Positions 57,706-64,000 of a stretch of 64,000 nucleotides of DNA are shown piece by piece. Where the stretch lies: contig NZ_CP144459.1 of NCBI RefSeq assembly GCF_050320395.1, positions 992,001 through 1,056,000 on the forward strand. The letters run 5' to 3'. Positions within the stretch are counted from its first letter, which is position 1; every line of letters begins with the position of its first letter. The position numbers and the translations under genes were made by a program. Source of the DNA: Treponema_C sp050320395 (lineage in GTDB: Bacteria > Spirochaetota > Spirochaetia > Treponematales > Treponemataceae). The notes beneath the pieces were generated by a model. That model saw nothing but the letters and a program-made list of their open reading frames with translations, was not told the origin of the DNA and did no database searches.

Positions 57706-58524
57706 ATGAAACGTATCGGTTTTGCAAGTATGAACGGCGGCACGGGTAAAAGTTCTTTGCTTATTATGACGGCAAATTGTTTGAGTGCCGCGGGTTTTCG
57801 TGTTTTGGTTATAGATATAACGATGAATAAATCCGTAAGTTTTTATTATCTTAATGCTGAAACAGAACAAGCAGTCGGTTATAAAAATATCGGTCTTGCC
57901 TTAAGCAAACCGGATAACAAACTTGACGATTATATTTTGTTGACCGATAAATTTCATGTTGATATAATTCCTGCGCCGTTCAATTCGGTTGAATTACGTA
58001 ATTTGCCGTTACAGCATTTAACCGGCATGCTTGCCGAATTAAACGGTCAATACGATTTTGTTTTTATGGATTTGCAATCCGGATACGATGTTTCGGCTTT
58101 ACATTTGTATAATGCTTCAGACCTTATTGTGCGACCTGTTCGCCCCTGTTTTTTCGATTTTTCTGCAGAAAGTTTTTTCCGCGATAGCAATGAAACCGTA
58201 ATGAATAAAAATGACTGCCGCCTTTGTATCAACGGATACTCAGCCAATGAAAAAAGCAATGAAGTCTATGATGTTTCCGCTGCGGAAAAAGAATATATTG
58301 ACCGTTTTTGTCAATCCTTTCAAACGGTTGTATCTTCAGCCTTTGTTCCGTTTACTTCGGCTGTGCGTGCAATTACCGATACCCGTAGAAATATGTTTTT
58401 GCGCGAAACCGGCAGTTTTGAAGTAGAGAAAGGGATTGTCGTACAGCCGGAGCTTTTTAATTCCGTATATAATCTTGCACAAATAATACACGGCGGACAT
58501 TTTAATAAGCCTGAGGAATTTTAG
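57706..58524 (+). CDS. ParA/MinD-superfamily ATPase with altered Walker A
   Basis: 272 residues. The N-terminus, RIGFASMNGGTGKSSLLIMT, is the deviant Walker A region, followed by FRVLVIDITMNKSVSFYYL (switch/Walker A') and YDFVFMDLQSGYDVSALHLY (Walker B). The deviant motif normally reads KGGxGK(S/T); here the signature lysine is asparagine (NGGTGKS). That lysine normally contacts nucleotide across the dimer, so dimer control may differ. No parB or partition site lies next to it. AGGAAG lies before the ATG. It is solitary, next to a broken HTH gene and rpn copy 2, which suggests an accessory origin. Function unknown; plasmid or chromosome partition is only one option. Confidence 0.75.
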   Translation: MKRIGFASMNGGTGKSSLLIMTANCLSAAGFRVLVIDITMNKSVSFYYLNAETEQAVGYKNIGLALSKPDNKLDDYILLTDKFHVDIIPAPFNSVELRNLPLQHLTGMLAELNGQYDFVFMDLQSGYDVSALHLYNASDLIVRPVRPCFFDFSAESFFRDSNETVMNKNDCRLCINGYSANEKSNEVYDVSAAEKEYIDRFCQSFQTVVSSAFVPFTSAVRAITDTRRNMFLRETGSFEVEKGIVVQPELFNSVYNLAQIIHGGHFNKPEEF

Positions 58525-58634
58525 TTTTTTTACCGTATTTATCTACACTTATGCAACCCCAAGTTGCGCATTTGCTCCGCTAAGTTGGTAGTGCAAAAGC
58601 GTAAAAGCGTATAAGATTAAAAGACGAGGTGAAC

Positions 58635-59192
58635 ATGAACTTTGCACAAAATCTTATACAATTACGCAAACAACGGGCTCTTTCGCAGGAAGAGCTTGCC
58701 GAAATCTTGGATGTGTCGCGTCAAGCGGTAAGTAAATGGGAAGCCGGAATCAATATGCCCGACATTCCCACTCCTTGTGCACATACACACGGGAAACGGC
58801 GCCCGATGTGCCCGCGGGATTATTGCAATCGGGAATATTGCATTCGGCCTTGTCGCGTTGGGAGGCATTTCATTGGGACTCTTTTCCTTCGGCGGCCTTT
58901 CAATCGGATTGCTGCTTGCCCTCGGCGGTGTGGCTGTAGGAGGCGTCAGCTTGGGCGGTCTTTCGATAGGCCTTGCGGCTTTCGGCGGCTGTGCCTTGGG
59001 CGCTTTGCCGCGGGAAAGGTGTTTGCCGCAGGGGGCGCCGCTTACGGTCCCGTATCTATCGGAGAAAATGTTGAAGCCGCTTTCAGGCTTACCGAACACA
59101 CATCAAAAGAAGAAATAATCCGCTTCATAGAAGAACAGCTTCCCTCTGTTCCCGCTTCAATTTTAGTAAAATTATTCCGCTTTTTTCCGTAA
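58635..59192 (+). pseudogene. Broken XRE-type HTH gene with glycine-rich membrane repeats
   Basis: The first 38 codons are a clean HTH_3 domain (FAQNLIQLRKQRALSQEELA, VSRQAVSKWEAGINMP). The frame then degrades to PTPCAHTHGKRR. A second frame from about 58775 encodes IIAIGNIAFGLVALGGISLG and LFSFGGLSIGLLLALGGVAV, the repeated xxGxxAxG membrane-type pattern. The first frame resumes at about 59018 with GKVFAAGGAAYGPVSIGENV to the stop at 59192. Intact relatives join an HTH to such repeats through a spacer, so a deletion plus at least one further frameshift has broken this copy. GAGG precedes the ATG at 58635. Confidence 0.75.
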
Positions 59193-59213
59193 AAAGTCTG
59201 TTTTTTTGTCATT

Positions 59214-59237
59214 CTCCACCTATATATATAGGTGGAG
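59214..59237. promoter_or_regulatory. Perfect 24-base palindrome covering the rpn2 ribosome site
   Basis: The arm CTCCACCTATAT is followed at once by its exact complement, ATATAGGTGGAG. The right arm contains the Shine-Dalgarno GGTGGAG eight bases before the ATG at 59247. In RNA it would form a hairpin burying the ribosome site. Confidence 0.8.
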
Positions 59238-59246
59238 GTAAAAGTT

Positions 59247-60080
59247 ATGTCCTATGTTTTTAAGACTGTAGATGAACTGACATTCACTGACGACTTCATG
59301 TTCGGCACAATTATGAAAAATCCGGAAATCTGCAAGGGTGTTATCGAACGTCTGTTACATATTAAGGTCGGCAAAATAGAATACCCGTCTTTACAAAAAA
59401 CGATTGCCCCCTTCTATGAAAGTAAGGGAATCCGTCTGGATGTCTATGCGGCCGATGATGAACGCACCTTTGATATAGAAATGCAAACATCAACACGGCC
59501 CGCCCTTGCCAAACGCACTCGCTATTATCAAAGTCTTATGGATGTCGATAATCTGTTGACAGGACAGGGCTATGATGAGCTTAAAGAAAGCTATGTGATG
59601 TTTATCTGTCTTACGGACCCGTTTAAACAGGATTTACCTGTGTATACCTTCCGCAATGTCTGTAGCGAGAATAATGCTCTTTTTCTTGATGACAAATCCT
59701 ACAAAGTGTTTTATAATGCAAGTGCATACGGCAGGGAAGTAAACAAGGAACTTCATGCTTTTTTAGAGTACCTGTGCAAAAAGCGGGCAACAAGCGATTT
59801 TACCAAAGATATAGACGAGCTTGTTGAAACGGCAAAGTTAAACGAACAATTCAGGAGTACCTATATGTCATTGAATATCCGTGAATACGATTTACGCAGA
59901 GAAGGACGTATTGAAGGTGAAGCCATCGGTTTTGATAGAGGTCGAAAGGACGGGCTTACCGAAGGTGCCCGTCAAAAAGCATTGGCAACAGCGGCCCTAA
60001 TGAAAAAGGAAAATTGTGCGGCTGATTTTATCGGCAGGGTTACCGGGCTTTCGGAAGCCGAAATCGCAGAACTCTCCTAA
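59247..60080 (+). CDS. Rpn-family PD-(D/E)XK nuclease/putative transposase (copy 2)
   Basis: 277 residues from the ATG at 59247 (MSYVFKTVDE). The same family as the gene at 24575 but clearly diverged. Signature LTFTDDFMFGTIMKNPEICKG, then YESKGIRLDVYAADDERTFD and IEMQTS (nuclease Asp and Glu-x-Gln), RTRYYQSLMDVD, and YVMFICLTDPF. The C-terminus has the RxGRIEGEAIGFDRGRKDGL glycine-periodic segment and a helical tail, AEIAELS. An upstream GTG at 59232 lies inside the palindrome and is disfavoured. Unlike copy 1, it has no flanking stem-loop pairs; its control feature is the SD-masking palindrome. Rpn proteins in E. coli promote RecA-independent recombination. Confidence 0.85.
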   Translation: MSYVFKTVDELTFTDDFMFGTIMKNPEICKGVIERLLHIKVGKIEYPSLQKTIAPFYESKGIRLDVYAADDERTFDIEMQTSTRPALAKRTRYYQSLMDVDNLLTGQGYDELKESYVMFICLTDPFKQDLPVYTFRNVCSENNALFLDDKSYKVFYNASAYGREVNKELHAFLEYLCKKRATSDFTKDIDELVETAKLNEQFRSTYMSLNIREYDLRREGRIEGEAIGFDRGRKDGLTEGARQKALATAALMKKENCAADFIGRVTGLSEAEIAELS

Positions 60081-60163
60081 AACTGACTCTTTTTGCAAAA
60101 AATCCTTACATTGTAAAAGCTATATCGTTGAAATTCTCTTTGTTTTTTCGAAGTATTACACTA

Positions 60164-60191
60164 TTGTATAATTTTATCAAGATTATATAAT
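60164..60191 (+). promoter_or_regulatory. Promoter of the 60214 gene
   Basis: TTGTAT (60164-60169), 16-base spacer, TATAAT (60186-60191). GGAG at 60199-60202 follows. Confidence 0.45.
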
Positions 60192-60213
60192 GCATTACGG
60201 AGACAAATGGGAT

Positions 60214-60765
60214 ATGATGAAAGAGTTAGTCATTAAAGAAACAGGTATTTTTCTTTTTATGTTGTCGGTTTGTGCTTTTTTTTATGCGCAGGATACATAT
60301 GAACGGCGGCTCGAAAAAAACAGCGAACGTATTTTTCTTGAGAATTATTATTATTCGGGAGAAAATGTGTGGGGAACATATGCGCTCATATATGTATATT
60401 GCGTTGACGGTTACTATGAATTAACCGATACCGATGTGGATTATCGAGTGATAGGTAATACACGATATTTTTTTTGTGCAAAGATTAAAAGCCCGGACAA
60501 AAAAGCATCGACAAAAATAGCGGATAAAAAATTACCGCTTGAAGATTTTATAAAAGAATATTTGCTAAAAATTGAGGGTAAAAAGTATTACATGCTTCGT
60601 GATGATTTGAGGGATCCGTTATTTAGTTCCTTAGATGAGATAAATGCAGTATTATTTGCTGCACAACATAACTACGATTTTCTTCTTTTGGGCGAGGACG
60701 GAAGAGGTATATACTTATATTTACCGAAAGATTATCCGAAAATAAAAAAACGAAGGAGAAAATAA
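60214..60765 (+). CDS. Hypothetical exported protein
   Basis: 183 residues, unrecognised. A signal-peptide-like N-terminus (MMKELVIKETGIFLFMLSVC, then AFFYAQ) suggests export, with cleavage after AQ. The mature part has NYYYSGENVWGTYALIYVYC, a YYELTDTDVDYRVIGNTRYF strand pair, and a basic C-terminus (KDYPKIKKRRRK). AT-rich relative to the metabolic genes. The start at 60214 or 60217 is preferred over 60190, which overlaps the -10 box. It stands between rpn copy 2 and the fucosidase, an area of likely acquired genes. Confidence 0.6.
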   Translation: MMKELVIKETGIFLFMLSVCAFFYAQDTYERRLEKNSERIFLENYYYSGENVWGTYALIYVYCVDGYYELTDTDVDYRVIGNTRYFFCAKIKSPDKKASTKIADKKLPLEDFIKEYLLKIEGKKYYMLRDDLRDPLFSSLDEINAVLFAAQHNYDFLLLGEDGRGIYLYLPKDYPKIKKRRRK

Positions 60766-60830
60766 AAATCGGGTGAACCGTATAGGCTCGTATCCGCACA
60801 TATTCTACCGTTTTACCGTTCTTTTCACCG

Positions 60831-62288
60831 TTACCCTTCCAGCGTCAGCGCTATGCTATCGGGTATAAGTTCTCCGCGTTCCAAGGGATTTCCGACGGTG
60901 GAAAGTTCCAATGTGCAAAACGGGCGGTTCGGCAAGCGGTATTCGGAGTGTATAATACCGCGCGTTTTTCCTTTTCGAAGCGGAAAATATATGCGCGTGT
61001 CGTCGTCTTCAAAGCACAGTTTAATGTCTTCTTTAAGCGGAGAAACGCATGTCCAGCCTAACATACGGGTACGCTCGTCATTTTCGGGCGGTGTTTCCAA
61101 GCGCCAGCGCTTACCGGTTACAATGGGGCGCAAACCGTAGTATTCTTCGCCCGTATAACGGAAGAGGTTTGTGCATATATTCAGTATAAAAGAGCCGTCT
61201 TTTTCGGCTTTAATAAGGGGAGGCTGCCGTGCTCCGCTGTCCGATTCTCGTGCAGAGGAGTTTTGGGCACCGCCGGCAGCGGACGGGCCGGAAGCCGAAC
61301 CGGTAAAATCGCGGACGGGTAGGGGGCTTTCTTTTAAAGAGCGGCCTATGCCTTCCAATACTTCTTTTTCAAAGGGAATAACCCTTCCCGTATTGTCCGG
61401 CCCTATGTTCAATAAATAATTGCCGCCGCCCGATACCACCCGGCGCAGGCTTTCGGCTAATTCCGCCGTTTTTTCGTCCGCACTGCCGCGTTCCTGCCAA
61501 CTTTTATAGCCCCATGTTTCCTTATAAATCGAAGCAGGCGTTTGCCATGGCACATTCAATTCGTATTCGTCCAAGGGCAATTCCGGTAGTTCGTTATCGG
61601 GCATGGTTGCAAAGTCGCCCATATCGTTCCATATACGGCCGTTAATCATAATATGCTTTTGAAGCGAATGAACAAGCTTTTTAATTTCTGTTGACTGTTC
61701 GGCGGTAGGATGTCCCATATCTAGCCATAACTCGCAGATATCGCCGTAATTCGTCAACAATTCGGTTAATTGGGCGAGATTGTATTCGTGGTGTTTCGGC
61801 GGTATTCGGTCGGAATTATGGGCACTTATCGGGAGGGCATCGGGGCAGTGCCAGTCGATGAGTGAAAAATACAAGCCGAATGCAAGACCTTCTTTTTTAC
61901 AGGCGGCGGCAAGTTCGGCAACGATGTCGCGCTTACATGCGGCGTTCACGGAATTGTAATCGGTTGTCTTTGTATTAAAGAGGCAAAAGCCGTCGTGGTG
62001 TTTTGAGGTGAGCACTATATAGCGCATGCCGGCCGCTTTTGCAAGGCGGGCGATATCCTCGGCGTTAAAGTCCGGTATACGGAACTCGTGCATTAACGCT
62101 TCGTAGTCGGCTTGCGGAAGTTCCCCGTGCGAAAGTATTTGCTCGCAATAGCCCCGTTTTACGGGCTTACCCTTCCAACAGCCGCCTGCAAGCGAATAGA
62201 GGCCGAAGTGAATAAACATGCCGAATTGCAGGTTTTGCCAGTTTTGTATTCTATGCAGCTGTTCGGCCGAATATAAGTTTTTTTTCAT
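60831..62288 (-). CDS. Alpha-L-fucosidase (GH29)
   Basis: 485 residues. Retaining fucosidase that removes terminal fucose from host or diet glycans. The N-terminal TIM barrel shows WQNLQFGMFIHFGLYSLAGG, the substrate loop LTSKHHDGFCLF (His97-His98), GLAFGLYFSLIDWH, and the nucleophile region ICELWLDMGHP with Asp190. Later WGYKSWQERGS and GGGNYLLNIGPDNTGRVIP are typical of the family. A beta-rich C-terminal domain follows. No signal peptide is evident, so it may act on imported sugars in the cytoplasm. No transporter for fucosides lies adjacent. It is monocistronic and divergent from the chemoreceptor gene. Confidence 0.9.
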   Translation of the reverse strand: MKKNLYSAEQLHRIQNWQNLQFGMFIHFGLYSLAGGCWKGKPVKRGYCEQILSHGELPQADYEALMHEFRIPDFNAEDIARLAKAAGMRYIVLTSKHHDGFCLFNTKTTDYNSVNAACKRDIVAELAAACKKEGLAFGLYFSLIDWHCPDALPISAHNSDRIPPKHHEYNLAQLTELLTNYGDICELWLDMGHPTAEQSTEIKKLVHSLQKHIMINGRIWNDMGDFATMPDNELPELPLDEYELNVPWQTPASIYKETWGYKSWQERGSADEKTAELAESLRRVVSGGGNYLLNIGPDNTGRVIPFEKEVLEGIGRSLKESPLPVRDFTGSASGPSAAGGAQNSSARESDSGARQPPLIKAEKDGSFILNICTNLFRYTGEEYYGLRPIVTGKRWRLETPPENDERTRMLGWTCVSPLKEDIKLCFEDDDTRIYFPLRKGKTRGIIHSEYRLPNRPFCTLELSTVGNPLERGELIPDSIALTLEG

Positions 62289-62490
62289 AGTATGCTCCGA
62301 ATAACGCTTATTATAATCGATTCAATATAAACCGTAACCGTATTATAAGCTTATTTTACATTATGCAACAGGGGCAAAATGTTTTTTTCGGTAAATGACC
62401 TGTTTTAAAAAAAACGCCCCTTAATAAGGCTTGCACACGATACCGCTTTTTATGCGGCATGCTGTGCCGTGTATTCCGAAAAGAGCTTAG

Positions 62491-62551
62491 TTGACAATTT
62501 TTTTGTTTTTTTTTATTTTGTGTTACGGAGTTTTTCGGCTCCGTTACACAA
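62491..62551 (+). promoter_or_regulatory. Chemoreceptor promoter and 5' UTR stem
   Basis: TTGACA (62491-62496), 17-base spacer, TATTTT (62514-62519). Just after it GTGTTACGGAG pairs with CTCCGTTACAC apart from one T-T mismatch (62520-62551). GAGGAG at 62568-62573 is the ribosome site. Confidence 0.55.
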
Positions 62552-62581
62552 AAAGATTTCTTACTCAGAGGAGTACCCCGT

Positions 62582-64000
62582 ATGACTGCAAAAGAAAAAA
62601 AAGTCGGCGCACCGCACAAATTGTTTTCCATTCGAAAAAAGCTGCTTATTATTTTCGGCCTTTTGGTTTTTACAGCCGGTTCGATACAAGGCGTTTTAGC
62701 GGTGAGAACCGCGAGAAAAGCCGTAACGGAAAAAATCGAAACTCATCTTATAGATAAGGCGGCCGATACGGCGGAAATATTGGACGGCAGAATAACCGCT
62801 TTTTTCCAATTTTTTGAAGGAATAGCCCGTATGCCGATACTTACGGATCCGTCGTATTCATATCTTGAAAAGACGGAATTTCTCAAACGCGAAATAGCAT
62901 TTAATGAAGCCGTATTGGAATTGGATATTACCGATATAGAGGGCAACAGGCATACGAACAGCGGAGTCGTTATTCCGGTAAGCGACCGGGAATGGTTTAA
63001 GTCGGCAATTGCGGGTAAAAACTTTTTTTCCGAACCGCTTATTTCCCGTACCGGCTCCCGGGATTTGGTAGGTGTTTTTGCCGTTCCGATTTATGATGAA
63101 AACCGCAGAGTTGCCGCTATTTTGGCAGGAAGCGTCAACGGTTTGTGGCTTACCGAATCCATTGACGATATCGTAGTCGGTAAAACCGGTGAAGCGTATG
63201 TACTGGGAGTTACGGGAACGACAATTGCATATAAAGATATACAGTGGGTTAAAGAACAGCGAAACGCTTCGGTATTGGCACAAAAGGATTCCTCTCTTGC
63301 CACCCTTGCCGCATTTGAACAAAGCGCCGTTTCCGCCCGTGCTTCCGATGTGGATTTATTTTGGTATGAAAATGTACAGTATATCGCTTCTTTTGCCAAA
63401 TTGAAAACCACCGGCTGGACATTGGTAATAATGGCTCCCGTGGAAGAATTTTTGGGAACAATACATGATTTGCGTCTTTCACTGGTAATTACGGGATTCA
63501 TCATTTTAGCTGTTGTGCTTTTGATTATCTTTTTGATTGCACGGGAAATGGTAAAGCCCGTTGCAGGTGTCGCCGATGCGCTTAAAAATATTGCACAAGG
63601 TGAAGGCGATTTAACCGTCCGGCTGCCGATTCAGGGTAACGATGAAGTAAGCGAATTGGCGCGGTATTTTAACCGGACAATCGAAAAAATAGGGGTATCC
63701 ATAAAGTCTGTCGGCGGGAATACCCGAACTATGCAAAGTATAGGCACCGAACTTTCCAGCAATATGATCGAAACGGCAAGCGCCATAAATCAAATCAGTG
63801 CGAATATTGACGGCATTAAACAGCAGGCAATGACACAAGCCGAGAGCGTTGCCGTAACGGCCGAAAACGTCGGCGAAATTATAAGTACCATAAAGCAATT
63901 AAACGGCAGTATCGAAACGCAAGCGGCGAGCGTTGCCCAATCTTCTTCGGCAATAGAGCAAATGGTTGCCAATATTGCATCGATTACGCAGACGCTCGGT
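62582..64000 (+). CDS. Methyl-accepting chemotaxis protein, 3' end outside window
   Basis: At least 473 residues. The first membrane helix is KLLIIFGLLVFTAGSIQGVL (after a cytoplasmic basic start), followed by a periplasmic dCache-type sensor: AADTAEILDGRITAFFQFFE, the VLELDITDIEGNRHTNSG region, DREWFKSAIAGKNFFSEPLI and YVLGVTGTTIAYKD. A second helix, LVITGFIILAVVLLIIFLIA, leads to a HAMP domain with MVKPVAGVADALKNIAQGEG. The signalling domain is entered with Ser/Ala/Gln-rich heptads (SSAIEQMVANIASITQT) and is cut off by the window edge, so the Glu-rich hairpin tip is not seen. The protein feeds CheA/CheW and thus flagellar control. The ligand is unknown; dCache domains usually bind amino acids or organic acids. 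Confidence 0.93.
   Translation, partial: MTAKEKKVGAPHKLFSIRKKLLIIFGLLVFTAGSIQGVLAVRTARKAVTEKIETHLIDKAADTAEILDGRITAFFQFFEGIARMPILTDPSYSYLEKTEFLKREIAFNEAVLELDITDIEGNRHTNSGVVIPVSDREWFKSAIAGKNFFSEPLISRTGSRDLVGVFAVPIYDENRRVAAILAGSVNGLWLTESIDDIVVGKTGEAYVLGVTGTTIAYKDIQWVKEQRNASVLAQKDSSLATLAAFEQSAVSARASDVDLFWYENVQYIASFAKLKTTGWTLVIMAPVEEFLGTIHDLRLSLVITGFIILAVVLLIIFLIAREMVKPVAGVADALKNIAQGEGDLTVRLPIQGNDEVSELARYFNRTIEKIGVSIKSVGGNTRTMQSIGTELSSNMIETASAINQISANIDGIKQQAMTQAESVAVTAENVGEIISTIKQLNGSIETQAASVAQSSSAIEQMVANIASITQTLG

Noticed and set aside
59232..59246. GTG start for rpn copy 2
   Set aside because: It lies inside the palindrome arm that holds the ribosome site; the ATG at 59247 has proper spacing.

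Overview
The window looks like chromosome from a host-associated spirochaete of the genus Treponema. The evidence is two secreted FlaA flagellar-sheath proteins beside a class II aldolase, a second-type FliG (FliG1), an M16C peptidase, a compact dcw cluster running mraZ-rsmH-ftsL-murF-ftsW-ftsQ-ftsA-ftsZ, BspA-type leucine-rich lipoproteins, an IdeS-like lipoprotein protease, and spirochaete-style lipoboxes. Species cannot be fixed from the sequence alone. No rRNA, tRNA, CRISPR array, prophage or complete insertion sequence was recognised.

Layout. 1-6500: 3' truncated glgC, a membrane protein, a KduD-type dehydrogenase, an ABC ATPase remnant, fructose-bisphosphate aldolase, two flaA-type genes behind overlapping consensus promoters, and a putative nuclease/winged-helix protein. 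6586-22620: a long co-directional housekeeping block. MraZ is preceded by a phased five-copy operator, then come the division genes, a Xer recombinase, a TPR lipoprotein, dprA, topA, a second Xer and hslVU. 22621-25818: an accessory island of heptamer and 23-bp tandem arrays, a BspA-like LRR lipoprotein and an Rpn-family PD-(D/E)XK nuclease/transposase. Paired stem-loops surround these genes; their architecture repeats while the stem sequences differ. 25819-29898: a Fe3+-type ABC importer with a palindromic operator. 29990-38300: mixed ground. Intact hpt-like, surface-protein and rnhB genes sit among decayed genes (a frameshifted unknown, a Fic C-terminal remnant, a SWIM zinc-finger gene broken in a G7 tract, another decayed gene).

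38304-51314: an IdeS/C66-like cysteine protease lipoprotein (putative immunoglobulin protease), divergent from a fliG1-M16C peptidase-tocopherol-cyclase-like cluster; then a FecBCD/BtuFCD-type importer behind a second palindrome, and clpB. 51328-57647: aspA, then a carbohydrate/peptide-type ABC importer (lipoprotein plus two permeases, no ATPase) with an M81 peptidase. 57706-64000: a ParA-like ATPase with an altered Walker A motif, a broken HTH gene, a second Rpn gene whose ribosome site lies in a perfect palindrome, an exported unknown, alpha-L-fucosidase, and the first two thirds of a chemoreceptor.

Functional themes are cell division and peptidoglycan synthesis, periplasmic-flagellum motility and chemotaxis, metal uptake, protein quality control, and host interaction (IgG protease, LRR lipoprotein, fucosidase). 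The most unusual signals are the double-hairpin family around rpn, the MraZ box series, start codons placed at predicted transcription starts, and the IdeS homologue. Coordinates of starts differ from the longest ORF wherever a Shine-Dalgarno site or promoter decides. All promoter calls are by eye.
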